DNA from: Albifimbria verrucaria
Lineage: Eukaryota; Ascomycota; Sordariomycetes; Hypocreales; Stachybotryaceae
Direction: 5' to 3'
Length of the DNA: 64,000 nucleotides
Assembly (NCBI GenBank): GCA_020081605.1
Contig: JAHREC010000018.1
Coordinates: forward strand, 682,001-746,000
Shown: in pieces, positions 34,386 through 47,300 of the stretch
How positions within the stretch are numbered: position 1 is the first letter of the stretch
How the letters are laid out: each line of letters opens with the position of its first letter
Made by a program: the position numbers and the translations under genes
Notes under the pieces: generated by a model
Told to the model about the DNA's origin: nothing
The model's input: only the letters and a program-made list of their open reading frames with translations
Database searches by the model: none

Positions 34386-34960
34386 TCTCCATGGGTATTG
34401 GGTCGAGCTAGAAGGAAATCTCGTTCATATCTGTTCAATCAACTCATAGACAAAGAAGACGAAATGTAATGCTGTTGTTTGTTATACATGGATTTGCATA
34501 TTTGGGATCCCATGCATTATATCATACAATCTTTGGTTAATGCAACAGAATAACACATAGAAAGAATCATGTTTACGAGTTTAAATGACATGAGGAACGA
34601 GCTTCTTTTCATCTCGGATCGTTGAAAGACACAATGAAACTCACACTTGACGATAGATCAAACGCTATAGGGTAGGCCAATAATGGACGAAGTCGGCAAA
34701 AGACGTCAGAGATTCGCTTAATAAGCAGTTTCCCTCAGGGTTGTTTCGCGACCACCAAGCTCCTTTAGGATTAGCCCTGACCTCGACGGTCTCTTATCGC
34801 AATTTTATTCTTTTACTTACTTCCAAGTTTCCACTCCGCGTCTCGCGACAACGCGAATCACTTAACACAGACTCCAGGACGGCGCAGATATCCAGGTGAT
34901 ATCCACCCTTTTCCGCCTTGTAAGGAATATTTTGTCTTGTTTGGCATAGAAGCGGCAAGC
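34386..34960. other. Intergenic region
   Basis: Promoter side of the Trf4-type gene. Nothing specific was seen. Confidence 0.5.
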
Positions 34961-37238
34961 ATGCCACGCTCTAATTCTGCACCGCGCCGGCCTCGGCGGG
35001 GCAATGGCAACGGCAACAATCACCCGCGTAATGGGTATAATGACAGAGACCGTGACGGATACGACCGCGACCGCGACCGCAACCGTAACTATGGCGGTCG
35101 TTACGATGGTGGCCGCCAGGAGTCTGACAGCTGGCGACCCGACGACAGGCACAGGGACGACCGCGCGCGCCCCTACAATGACGACCACCGTGGCCCGCCT
35201 TCATCTGACTCGTACCGTCCTCGCCCTCCCCAAGGCGACTTCACTTTTCGCTTTGACAAGCCTGCTGGCGTTGGCGAAACTACTGCAAGCCAGCGTTACG
35301 GTGACCGAAGAGGTTTCCGCAGAGATCGGGGCGGCCACGCTCGCAGAGGTCGTTGGCAGCCACCTCCTCATCCATCGGAGCGCGCTCTGGTATCTGGTGT
35401 CACCCGCAACCTTCCCGAAGAACGCTTGAACAACGGCGACAGCGCTGCCAAATATCGCGATATTGACGAGCTCTCCGATGACGACGAGCAAGAAATGGAA
35501 ATTTCCTCGCAGAACGACTCTGAGACCGAGGAACCATCCCGCAAGCGCACGCGTATATCTGCCCCCACCTCCGAAGCAGCCGACGCTGTCCCCAAGTGGT
35601 CCAACCCAGACCCGTATACGGCGTTGCCCTGCCCTGATGCAGGTGATCGCAAGAAGAAGGACATGGTGAAACTTATTCGCAAGGCCAGAGTTGAGGAAGC
35701 GACCAGCAAGGCTGCCTCAACAACGCAAGCTGAGAACTTTATCTCTTTTGATCTGACTTCCGACGAGGAGGAAGAGGAAGAGGAAGAGGAAGGAGAAGCA
35801 GACGAGGAGGAGGAATACGAACCTCCTGCAGCAAACGGCGCTTCTACCCAGAACGGTGCGCCACCACCTCCACCAAGCGACCTGCCGCCTCCGCCACCGC
35901 CGCCGCCAGCACCGGCCGCCGATACTCGAGATACTTCTGGTCCTTTGGGGACCCGTAAGCGCACAGTCGACGACGAGATTAAGCCTCCTGATTATCAGGC
36001 ATTGAAGAAGCTCAACATGAAGCCTGGCAAGGGTCAGATCATGCCCAACTGGAAGCCTAAGCCAACGGAGGAGCCCTGTCCATGGACTGTCTACGATCAC
36101 TCGGCAACATTGAATATGGCCTTTCGGTAAGTTCCACAGCATCATGATGTTCATGCCCGTTGCCAACCTATCATAGATTACACAAGGAGGTCATGGATTT
36201 CTACGAGTACGTGCGCCCTCGCAAGTTTGAGCAGCGGATCCGCGATAGACTCGTCGACAACCTGCGAAGGGCGATGAAACGCGATGGCCGGAACTTTGCT
36301 AGCGCTCAGGTCCATCCTTTTGGTTCGTTCATGTCTGGGCTCTACCTGCCAACTGCCGACATGGACCTTGTTGTCACGTCAGCCAGCTTCATGCGAGGTG
36401 GGCCTCCAACCTACCTGAGCGCCCGGAGTTGGCTATACAAGTTCTCAAAGTTTCTTGTTGCGCAGCACGTTGCGGAGCAGTCTTCGATCCAGGTTATTGC
36501 ACACGCTAAAGTGCCACTGGTCAAGTATGTTGACAAGCTTACTGGCCTGCGTGTCGATGTGTCCTTTGAGAATCTAGGAGGTGTCGATGCCATTAACACC
36601 TTCCTGCAGTGGAAGGAAAAGTATCCGGCCATGCCTATCCTCGTGACTCTTATCAAGCACTTTTTGCTCATGCGTGGATTAAACGAACCTGTGAACGGTG
36701 GCATAGGTGGCTTTTCTGTCATTTGCTTGGTCGTTAGCATGCTTCAAGTCATGCCCCAAGTCCAAAGCCGAAGCCTCGTGCCAGAGCACCATCTTGGTGA
36801 GATGTTGCTCGAGTTCTTTGATCTTTATGGCCGTCAGTTCAACTATGAGAGGAGCGCCATCTCCCCAACCCAGCCACTGGGATACATTCGCAAGGTCAGT
36901 CTTCGCATATGCGTGTTGATCGAGGTATACTAACTCAACTACAGAACGACGTGACGAGTTTCACCTACAAGAACCGAAATCGTCTGTCCATCATTGACCC
37001 CAACAATCCTGCCAATGATATTTCTGGAGGGTCATCCAATACGCCGGCCATCATGGCTCGTTTTGAAGATGCATATGAGTCATTACGCGACAGGATGAAG
37101 GAGGTCGCCGAGGCGCCAAACAAGGGCGGTATCCTCGATTGTATTCTCGCTGGTGACTATTCCGAGTTTCGACTGCAGCGCAACTACCTGAAACATGTCC
37201 ACGAGAAGACGATCGGACCATGCGACGAGGAATGCTGA
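34961..37238 (+). CDS. Non-canonical poly(A) polymerase, Trf4/5 (Cid14) type of the TRAMP complex
   Basis: Nuclear polymerase that adds short A tails to aberrant RNAs for exosome decay. Three exons, 34961-36126, 36177-36894 and 36945-37238, give 725 residues without a break. The N-terminal 330 residues are disordered: Arg/Gly/Asp-rich (GYNDRDRDGYDRDRDRN), an acidic run of Glu, and a poly-Pro stretch. The catalytic domain starts about LHKEVMDFYEYVRP. It has GSFMSGLYLPTADMDLVV with the GS motif and the metal-binding Asp pair, the third Asp in LRVDVSFEN, and the central PAP-associated part (FLLMRGLNEPVNGGIGGFSV). Poly(A)-polymerase family is certain; the Trf4 group is favoured by the layout. Confidence 0.9.
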
Positions 37239-38252
37239 TGACTGCTTGACCCTACCACAGGCAAGACCTGCTATGCATCAACGATGATACCCATTATTGG
37301 CTTTGTTTCGGCTCCTGTTATTTATTTATTGTATACACATCCTTCGATTCAGTATTCGGACGGACACGCGATATTGGCACCCTTTGCCCACAGGTATATA
37401 GTGGCGGGTGAATGATGGAATTGGACATGTAACATAGGGCTGTGCTGATCCGCCCCGCATCTTCGGCGTCGGACGACATGACCACGAGACTTTGCTTCCC
37501 TCGGACGCAGACAAGGGCAATGGGTTGCTCTTACATCTACATACCGGCTCAGTGGCCGGACAATGCGACTCACATTGGCCGTTTTCTCCTGATTTCCTGC
37601 TGCGCTGCACGGGGACTAACTACTTGCAGTGACATGCGCATCTCACGTCTTGACAAATTTCACAGGCACTCGATCTTTTGAACTTGCTAACATTGCTGCA
37701 GACTACACTGTTGAGCTCGGCCTCCACGGCATTGCTGGTCTTTTGGAGCCTCGCTCTTTCAACAACTGTACGTGAATCCGGGTCAGGCGGCGGCTTCTGT
37801 CGTCGTTCTGCTCCCTTTTTCCTCACTGCTGCTTCCGCTTTATTGCGGGGCCGTGGAGAGGGAAACGTCTACGATGTTGCGTTTTGCATGTCTCGGTTGT
37901 AGGAGCCATGCTCTTTGGCGGGAAAGCGGGACTGCTCATGTGTTCTCTGGGAGGAGGCACGCCAAAGTGAAAGAAGGGATTACAGAGTATATTCCATTGC
38001 TCGCAGCGGAACTGAGTTTGGAGACGCCGCCGCCCTCGAATGAAGACATTTGTTTAGCGATATGGCCAAGGGAGGGGCGGACTTCTATCATGTACGTTGG
38101 AAGTCTGTGTAGACTCTTGTTTCTGAGGTTTATTCATAGCGTGAAGTGTTTCCTTGCATAAGGGAGGAAGTCTTGGAGCGCATGATGTCGCTACTCATTA
38201 ATTCTCTCTATCATTTACTCCATCCCTTGATTAGATGTGATCGTGAAACATT
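37239..38252. other. Intergenic region with a possible small unassigned reading frame
   Basis: A plus-strand frame around 37680-38161 looks partly protein-like (FELANIAADYTVELGLHGIA, then VNPGQAAASVVVLLPFSS after a one-base shift). It has an acceptor-like TTTCACAG at about 37663 and no clear start. It is not recognised and may be non-coding. Confidence 0.3.
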
Positions 38253-40314
38253 ATGTATCGATTCTCTAACGTCTACTTGATCTGCGCCTTTGCGTCCATT
38301 GGTCCGTCTCCTTTATAATACTCGTGTTTTGTTTCTCCAGTGAACAAAACTGACAATGGCTTTCCTCTAGGCGGTGCCCTCTTCGGCTTCGACATATCGT
38401 CCATGTCCGGCGTCCTCGGCTCACAGGCCTACAAGCGTTTCTTCAACAACCCGTCGCCGCATGTGCAGGGTGGTATCACAGCCGCTATGCCTGCTGGATC
38501 GCTGCTGGGTTCACTTGGGTCATCGGCACTTGCGGACCGTCTGTCGCGACGGACGGCGCTGCAAGTTGGTTGTGCGTTGTGGATCGTTGGAAGTGCGATA
38601 CAATGTGCGGCGAACGGAGTCGTAATGCTCTGCGTGGGGAGGGCTGTGGCAGGGGTTTGCGTGGGGATCGCGAGCTCGGTGGTGCCGGTATATCAGGTAT
38701 CTCGTTTTTGTCTTCATTGATCCTACCTTTCAAGCTGCTTAATGAAGGGCAGTGGCTGACCGGAAGAGTAGGCTGAGATAGCACCCAAGGAGATTCGTGG
38801 ACGAGTTGTTAGGTATATCCATCTATTCTCGACCTAGGTGCTGTCTAATACCCTTTTAGTCTTCAACAGTGGGCGATTACCTGGGGCATCTTGATCCAAT
38901 ACTTCATTCAATACGCAGCAGTTCAGACCACCGGCGCCGGCCCCGACGACCCGTTTCAATCTACCGCTGCCTTTCGCATACCTTGGGGTGTACAGATGGT
39001 GCCTGGAGTGGTGCTCCTCCTTGGCGTCTTCTTCTTCCCTCATAGCCCCCGGTGGCTCGCCTCGAAGGATCGGTGGGACGAAGCGCTACAAGTGCTGGCG
39101 CAGCTCCATGGCTGTGGCGACATTAAGCATCCGCGAGTACTAGCGGAGTATTGCGAGATAGAAAAGGCTCTGCGTGCAGAACGAAGGGACGGCATCGGCT
39201 GGAAAGTATTGTTGACACGAAAGAGAATGCTGAAGCGACTGATACTAGGGATGAGCGTCCAGGCTTGGAGTCAGCTGTGCGGGATGAATATCATGATGTG
39301 TAGGTGTTCTAGATGCAAAGTGAGAATACACCAAGGACTAACAAACGGTGTGTAGACTACATTGTCTATATTATGGAGAGCGCGCAAATCGCTTCTCCCT
39401 TGCTTACCGCATCGATTCAGTACATCATCAACGTTGTGCTTACACTACCGGCCATATTCTTCCTGGACAAATGGGGACGACGCCCTTCACTTATTGTTGG
39501 GTCTTCTCTGATGATGACATGGCTGTTCATCTCAGGTATGCGCCCATTGTCTGTCTCTGGGATCTATTTATTATCGCTGATGTGAGACCTTCTTGGACAC
39601 TGACCGTGAGTTATGTAGGCGCCTTGCAGCAGTACTACGGACAGCCCAACACGGCCGAAACCCGCAACGCAAGCAACGAGGGCATCACCTGGCTTGTTGA
39701 CGACAACCGGGCTGTCTCCATGGCCATTGTTGCTTGCTCATATCTCTTCGTGGCGTCCTTTGCTACGACGTGGGGTCCAACTTCATGGTTGTATGCTGCG
39801 GAAATTTACCCCGGCAAGGTCCGGACCAAGGCTGTGTCATTGAGCACAGCGACAAACTGGTTATGTAACATGGCATTGGCGTTTGCTGTACCGCCATTGC
39901 GTGAGTGCTCCTATTCTTAATACATGTGGCTAAGCTGACATGGGTAACTAGTATGGAAGATCAAGTAATGAACACCCGTGCCGAATTGTTCGTGAACAAA
40001 ACATGGCTAATAGTTACCTGGTGTAGTTATAAGATGTACTACATCTTTGGTACCCGTGAGTTCTTAACTCGAAAATATTGTTACAATCACTAACACATCA
40101 CACAGTCAACGGAGTGGCCATGATCCACATGTTTCTCACGGCGTACGAGACGAAGGGCTACACGCTTGAGGAGATGGACGATGTGTTTGATTCGGGAATT
40201 CCGGCATGGAGAACGTATCCGCGGACCAGTCGGCTTGAGCAGTTGGAGGACCAGATTGTCCAGGGCGGTTTGAAAGTAGAGGCACAGAACAGCGGAACCG
40301 TGCAGGTGGCTTGA
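38253..40314 (+). CDS. MFS sugar transporter (hexose type)
   Basis: Plasma-membrane sugar:H+ symporter. The start at 38253 (MYRFSNVYLICAFASIG) is followed by an intron and the family entry GALFGFDISSMSGVLGSQAY. Helix 2 to 3 signatures are ALADRLSRRTALQVG and GRAVAGVCVGIASSVVPVYQ. Then come EIAPKEIRGRVV, the PHSPRWLASKDRWDEAL motif, FFLDKWGRRPSLIVGSS and the late PTSWLYAAEIYPGKVRTKAV, all typical sugar-porter motifs. At least five introns are seen (for example after 38695, 38813, 39299 and 39534). The C-tail is hydrophilic and ends at 40314. The sugar cannot be told. Confidence 0.9.
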
Positions 40315-40442
40315 CGTGTGTGCGTGGTGGGAGAGCGATAGTTGGAAAGCAATTCAAGAGTTTAGGTATTCATTCGTTCGTAGTAAAGACTAACGCGCTG
40401 GGACCATTTCCTGGTATACGAAAGAACCAAATCCACAATCGC

Positions 40443-40928
40443 CTACAGAGCCTTGGCGATAAGGCTCTGCAGAGCTGGGGGTTTGCACCTCGGAGCTCGT
40501 CTACCTTCTCGCCGTTCTTGAAGAGGTGGAAGGTGGGCATAGCAGTGACGCCGTATTCGAGAGCAAGTTTGTCGAGAACGTCGACGTCAACTTTGGCAAA
40601 GTAAACGTCCTTGAACTGCTCCTCGTTGGAGTGGCTGGGACGAAGGGGTCGGGTAAGCAAAGGAAGAGCCCACTGGGGGAACGGAGAGACGTACTCAACA
40701 AGCTTAGGAGCGATGGCCTTGCAAGGGGCGCACCAGGTCGCGAACCAGTCGACAACGACGGCAGGGTTCTCCTTGATGACCTTGTTGAAGTCCTCAGTGC
40801 TGTATTGCGAATGAACTGTCAGCATCCGGCAGAGACGGGAGGCCTGAGAGGCAATATTGACGGGGAAGGGAGGGAGGGGAGGGGCAGGAGGAGGGGTTGC
40901 CATACGTCTCGATGTTGTGGACAGGCAT
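40443..40928 (-). CDS. Thioredoxin
   Basis: Small dithiol redox protein. Exons 40928-40906, 40799-40695 and 40634-40443 give 106 residues, once one C is allowed for in a run at about 40475. Seen: DWFATWCAPCKAIAPKL with the CxPC active site (Ala in place of the usual Gly), DVYFAKVDVDVLDKLA and the cis-Pro loop AMPTFHLFKNGEKVDELRGA. The start MPVHNIET is the usual fungal cytosolic thioredoxin start, without a targeting peptide. Length fits the family exactly. Confidence 0.92.
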
Positions 40929-41474
40929 GATGGCGGTGTTTCGAAAAGACGACGATTATAGAGAACGGGGTATCAGATCGGATCGGATTGTTTTGCTGTT
41001 TGCAACGAAATGGACAAGCGACAGGCGTGGGTGTGGTTGGTGTTGGATGGAGGAAGAGGAAGCACTGGAAGCTGCTGTGGTTTGGGCGACGGATGATGTA
41101 AAGCAAACGGCAGAGCCACCTGCAAAAGGAAAGTCTCTGCGCCGTGATTGGCCGACGCGGTGATGACGTGATGGGTGTGCATGTGAAAGCCGCATCATCT
41201 GGCGTAAGTACCTCGTGGCGTCATCGGTGCGGCCAAGGTACTTGACGGTGATATGGGTTACATCGGAGCTTGATAATTTCCTCTTTCGTCCTGTCCCGTT
41301 TTCATCATCCCAATTGAGTTCCATCATTTCTTTTCTGTCCAACTTGGATCTTTCACATTCCACACACCACCTCCGACCTCTCTTTTGCTTGCCCTGGCTC
41401 GCCCATATCTTCGTTCTCAGCCCCACAAGGGTCCCATGTGAGGCGAAACAGCTGGCCGGAAAGCATCAAACAGC
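40929..41474. other. Promoter region of thioredoxin and tRNA 5' flank
   Basis: No gene supported. Plus-strand pyrimidine-rich stretches lie near 41280-41400. Confidence 0.5.
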
Positions 41475-41561
41475 GGCCGCGTGGCCTAATGGCTAAGGCG
41501 TCAGATTTCGGTTCGAGCTACCATTCTCTGAAGATTCCAGGTTCGACTCCTGGCGTGGTCG
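41475..41561 (+). tRNA. tRNA-Arg (anticodon UCG) with 14-base intron
   Basis: The acceptor stem GGCCGCG (41475-41481) pairs with CGTGGTC (41554-41560), with discriminator G. The D-arm is GGCCTAATGGCTAAGGC-like. The anticodon stem TCAGA/TCTGA encloses loop TT-TCG-G and a 14-base intron at 41512-41525, placed one base 3' of the anticodon as is standard. The T-arm is CCAGG-TTCGACT-CCTGG. Anticodon TCG (41508-41510) reads CGA Arg codons. Confidence 0.93.
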
Positions 41562-41956
41562 ATTGATCAGCTCCCAGCGCTTCGGCGCATTTCTTTTGCA
41601 ATTTCGCAATCTTTTAACCTTTTTTCAATTCTACTCGTTTGTGGTCTATGTTTGGTTTGCTGTTTTAGGAGCGATGTGTGTGGCTGCACATCAGGTAAAC
41701 AAATGCTGCGTAGAATCTCTTGGGCATGGAAACATGCACCATGATAATGCAGAGAGTAGTCAAACAAGGAATTCGCGTTTAAGTAATATCACACAACTGT
41801 ATCACATGGAAAGAAAACCATTCTGCTAAATCGTCCATCTCGTTTCAATCCTGATTGATTGATTTCATTGTGCAACAATGCTTACAGAAAAGACTTCTTA
41901 TACACAACACTCTTTGAGGGATCCAATTGTCTAGGGCCCAACAATACTTGGGCACT
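41562..41956. other. Intergenic region between the tRNA and the O-methyltransferase
   Basis: Left edge of the polyketide cluster. No gene signal. A T-rich stretch follows the tRNA at about 41590-41640 and could end its transcription. Confidence 0.5.
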
Positions 41957-43535
41957 CTATACAACCAGCTGAACCTCTAAAATTCCCATGACTCTTGCTT
42001 GGTACACATTTACAATCTAGAAGGAGTTAGCTCATTTACTTTGGATCAAGACAAGGTGGAAAAATAACAAGCCCGGAAAAGGTGGCACGATAGAGGTGTA
42101 GAACTTGCATACCTTGAATCTTTCGTCGGCCTTCTTCAACAACGCTGACCACTGCGCCAAACTTCGCTCCTTGGCAGCGAGACTGTTCATCATGATGATA
42201 TCGAGGTGTCGCATATTGTGCTCCAGCACCTTCGGCCTTGTGTTTGCTGCTGGAAGCACCATGTCATTGATCAACAAAGATGTACCCGGTGCAGACTTTT
42301 CCAAGGTGGGAACCAACGACTTCAAGATCTTAGCGCCTAGCTCGTCGTTATGGTTGTGGAAAATCTGTCGTAGGAAGAATATGCTTGCATCAGTCACAGG
42401 CTGTGGCTGGAAGAAGTCATATTGCATGAATGAAACTCGATCCTCGACTGGCTTGAAGTCTGGGTGCAGAGCTCCTTGTGACAGCATGCCAGGATCAATG
42501 TCTTGAACAACAAACTTCAGATTGGGGAAATGCTATGAAGTCTTATGTTAGGTCGAATTCTCCCAAAACGGGGCATTACTTACCGTTGCAAGTATAATTG
42601 AGATATGGCCACTTCCTCCTCCCACATCGACAATGGTCTTCTTCCCCAAAGATGACCAAGGGAAGAGATCCCGAACATCAGCGATATCGCGATTCACTAC
42701 CACTGTCAGCTTGGTTGCGAGTATTTTTCTCCAATGAAGCTCTTACTGCGACCATAGCCTGCCATAGCTAATGCGAAACGAGCACCGCGCTCCTTGTTTT
42801 CCTTGTAATATTGGTATGGTGGTGCGCCAAGGCGAAGAGCGAAAGGGGTGTTTGTAATATCACACTTATATGGGTCGTTCTCAACCGATGTGGCTGCAAG
42901 TGAAGATGCTTCAAAGAATTCGTCCGTCCTATCGTCACGATTAGCACAAACCAAAACCCGTCCATAATGATGATGAAATCGTACTGGAAAGCTATGGTAG
43001 CCTCAATATCTTTGTTTTGGGCGATGAAAGCAGACAGAGCAGTATGCTCGAAGACGCCTTCTTCCACCTCGTTGAAGCAGCGTTGAGTGGCTAACAGTTT
43101 CATAACGCGCTCAAGACGATCCTCATCCATCTTGGCAGCAGAGGCAATGTCCCTGATAGACATGGGCTTGTCAAGAGGAATTATAGAAAAGAATTTGAAA
43201 CGAAGAGCAATTTGCCACGCTGCAAAGTCATGGTGAGAGCACATGAATGTGCGAAGCCATTGCAAGGGCCCTTCAGCGAGCAGGATCAGATCCTGTGCGG
43301 ATTGTGTGAGGTCAATGCGAATAGCATCGAACTCATGGTCAATAGGGTGCTCCGGAGAGGCTGATGTGAAGTCAGGCTCAGGGATACCATTCCGCTCAAA
43401 GTATTCAACCAAGCGTTCAGCTTGCTTGAGTGCCTCGCGGGCCTTTTGTAGAATTAGGGACTAGAGACGTGTTAATTATTAATCTCAAAATATATGAGAG
43501 AGTAAACATCCAACCTTGCGAGGTGTAGCAGTCAT
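41957..43535 (-). CDS. SAM-dependent O-methyltransferase of the polyketide cluster
   Basis: Class I plant-type O-methyltransferase fold. The start at 43535 (MTATPRK) is followed by an intron, SLILQKAREALKQAERLVEY, the winged-helix dimerisation domain (AWQIALRFKFFSIIPLDKPM, IRDIASAAKMDEDRLERVMK), and introns after IAFQ and AGYGR. The SAM site is TIVDVGGGSGHISIILA, then KFVVQDIDPGML, then FFLRQIFHNHND where the catalytic His is expected. Its C-terminal exon (IVNVYQARVMGILEVQLVV) lies at about 42014-41957 behind a GTATGC donor. No frame breaks. Lying next to the PKS, same strand, it probably methylates a phenol of the polyketide. Confidence 0.88.
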
Positions 43536-44337
43536 TATGTGCACTTGAAATTGACAGCTGATAATCTGGTACGGTGTTGATAATGTTAAGAAGTAATCAT
43601 ATACAAGCACGCGTTGAAGGGGTGAGGGCGAGATATTTATATGCAAGAAAGACAGAAGCTATAGCAGCCATCTGTCGAGAAGAGTAAGGGGTAAATAAAT
43701 AAGCAGTTAGTAACATACTCATGTCTGACACCAGGCTATCATCCTTGCTGAATACTACATTATCACACTGACACTCCAACGCCTCATTCCTTCTCATGTA
43801 TTTCAAGCATTAGTCTGCATGGGGTTTTTCTGTTCTAGGAAGGAGCTTATGGTATTCCGTCAACTAGTAGAGCGAAATTTACGGATCAAATCTTACGAAT
43901 TACGCATATTCAACATATATATGCACACTGAACTTCAACGTTGGCGTGGTCCATATACCGGCATGAAAACAGCAGCAACGAGGACGATAAGGGAGGGCCT
44001 CCAGTCGAATAGAGACTTTTCTTGGTGGAATTAGAGAGGATGTAACCCCTATTTGCTAGATATCTGTCTTATGTTTACACTTCTGTTTGCGTGTATCTAG
44101 CTTTATTACGTCAAAGGCATGTTACTCGCCATGATAAAACAGAAAGCAAAAGAAAGCCAAAAGGCAGGCTAATCTATGCCTACGCATCGTTTGACGGTTT
44201 GTGGCCTCGTACTGGGCCCTTAATGAAGTCAAACGAGTTACTGTAACCCTCCTATGAAATGAACTCCTAGAAATACCAACTAAATCAGATCCGTACAAAA
44301 TTATGCCTGCCGAGTTAGCAAATTACAAACTGAAATC
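43536..44337. other. Gap between O-methyltransferase start and PKS stop
   Basis: Holds the methyltransferase promoter. No TCGG-N3-CCGA copy was found here, unlike other cluster promoters. No other gene. Confidence 0.5.
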
Positions 44338-47300
44338 CTACAAGATTCCTTTATCCTTCCATATCCTTATGTAATTCCTGATCAACACGTTCTCTACTGG
44401 CTTTGCTTGCCTAAGTGTTGGTGAATCTTGCACTGCTTTGTCTGTTCCCAATACTAGGCCACCACAGGCCATGCGCTGAAAGTCTTTCTCTAGGAAGGTA
44501 ATGACCTTCTTTGCAGGATTATTCGTATCATGAACTGAAGAAAAGAAGCGAACACGATCAAGCCATTCATTGAAAGGTATGATGCTGGACGACGGGATTC
44601 CGAGCTCGTCCGCCAGAATTGAGACGGCTTCAGGCCAAGATTGTCGAACCGGATTCTCAACGTGATAGATGTTTGAACTTGGCGAGACACACAAAGCCAA
44701 ATCGGCTAGAGTGGCAGCCACATCGTTGGCCGGTAACCATGACAGGTGGCCCTGGAGGTTGGGAAATGCTTTCAAGGTATGGGCCGATTTGATCATTAGT
44801 GAGAAGTGCTCAACTGGATTCCAGTATCCACTTGTCTTTGATCCTGAAATCTGACCTACTCGAACACTCATCCCGTTAAATCGTTCTGGGTAACGATTCA
44901 GTGTCTCATTGACCAGTCTTTCGCAAACCAGCTTGGCATCACTATATCCAGATGGAAGTGCGTACTTGGCGTTCGAGACATCCTCGGCCACAATAATGTT
45001 TTGTGTAAGGACTGGGTACATCCCAACTGTAGCAATGGATGAGATGAATTGGAATCCAACTTTGACTCCTGAGGGAAGTGTATGTGCGACATCTCGACTG
45101 AGGTCAATCAAGTTCCTCATTGCAATAAATTGCTTTTCAAACTCAAAAATGGAGCGTGTAATACTCATAGGCCAAGCACAGTGCACGATATGTGTCACAG
45201 TGCTTGCCAGACTTTGATATGCCTTTTGGTCAAGCCCAAGTAATGGCTTTGAAGTATCAGAAGCAATAACTGAAGTTTTGCAAAAGCATTGTCGTCAAGG
45301 CAGATGCCCTTCTCAATCAAAGCTTGACGCATACGCGCCATTGGTTCCATCCCGCTGCTGGGTCGATTGAAGCATACCACTGTTCCAACGGAGGGAAGTC
45401 TGGCAAAATGCTCAACAAGATGCGCTCCTAAACTGCCAGTCGCCCCAGTGACAAGAACGACATGCCGAGTCAATGATGGTGAGAATGAACGATCTGTGGA
45501 ATTGGGTTCCGAGGAAGTCATAGAAAATTCGCTAGAATATTTAGCAACATATAGGTCAATCGCCGCTTGTCGAGCTGAGGTAGCGGACTTCAGCACAGGT
45601 GACATCGTACCTGAAGGTGGTGTTTCGGATAAGATATCTGACTCTCCAGCTGAATTTAGGGGCGAAGAAGTTGTCAAAGATGAAGCCCTTTCCATCTCAA
45701 TTGACTGTTCAACTAAATCATCTTTTGTTGATTCAGTTTTTATGTCAACTTCACCAATTGCAGTACGAATCCATTTAAACAAATCTTTGACGTCGGTCAA
45801 CTGCAACATCGAAGCCATGTCCAAGGTGCATTTGAAGATCGACTCTAGTTCGCGGCTTAACTCCATGCCCATCAGAGAGTCAATTCCAAGGTCGGCGAGA
45901 TTAGTGTCGTCGGTTACTTTGTCTGGGTCCACGCCAACCATTTCGGAGATGACAGCAACAACTTTTGATGCGACACCCGGCCCAGACTGAGGTTTGCTCT
46001 GGATCACGACAGATTCCACTGTCCTAAGTTGCCCTGGTTCGACAGTAGACATGTTAGATTCTGTTTTTGGGATGTTTGAAGTCTCCACTGTTAAATGAGG
46101 CTGTCGAGCTCCAGGTGTAAGACGGGTGAGCAGTTTGGACATGGCAACTTTTGACACGCGCTGATATTGAATACCGAGAATGACACCAAGAAGTTGTGAC
46201 GTCTTGCTATCAAAGACGAAGACATCACTTGAGAAGGACTTTTCCGTTGGCTTGTGATGTAGAGCAAAAACATCAAACACTTCAGGCTTCTGCTCAAATG
46301 ACTTGATAAAAGGAGATCGAACAATTCGCTGAACTCCACTTGAAATGAAGGCATCGCTGTCCGGTCTCTGCGTCATGCAGTTTACGTAGATGCCCGCGAC
46401 TTGACAGAAGGAATCGCACAAAGGAGCGTCCTAATTTTTACCAGTCAGCATATCCGTCGAGCGAGCCTACCAATTTGAGGCGAGGAACAAGACCAATTGG
46501 GGTACATAGAAATAAAGCGAATCCACAAGTCACTTACCAGCCATGTCTCATCCGAGTACTTTTTCACTACTCGACCAGCTGATGTGCTGCCCTTGGCACT
46601 GCCGACAACCTTTCGAACACCACGGAAGACTTCAGAATAGTCTACCACGTCGGAAAACAGCTTATATATGAAGCTGCCTTGAAGTATGTCATCACCCTCT
46701 TGGCCTTCAAGGACTTCACAACAGCGTTGGTGCGTGACAAGACGGGCGAATCTGTTATACTCATCCATGAACTCGGCATCGTCACGACGATGGAAGATTA
46801 CCTTTCCAGTTGCATGGAGGCTTTCTCCTATACCAGGCGTCCCGCCAAGGGGTTACTGACTATCTTCCACGACCACTTCCGTCTTGAGTCATCGATAATT
46901 GCCACATCAAGCCATACCACTCGTGAATCATCTTGGCAGATGGGAGTCTGATTCTCAAGGTTGCGGAGGTCAAGTTGGAAGTCAGACATCTGAAAATCAG
47001 GGCACAAACTGCGAATAGCTTCTGTTGCAATTTCAAGTTGGATTGTACTGGAACAGAGTGGTTGAGAATTCGCTACTTTGTGACCAGTTAACAGTTCCTG
47101 GAATTTCTCATGGGTCGTCTCAACACGGAATCTTGCTGTCTTTTTGTTGGTGTCTTTATATTCCATGAACGTCCAAAGACCAAGCGGCTTATCATTCAAG
47201 GATGCATCGTTTGAAGCATTATCGCCAGGCTTTTGGACTTTGAGCTCAATGAAGTTGCTGACTTTCTCGAACTGGTATGGGGAAGGATTAATGGGGTGTA

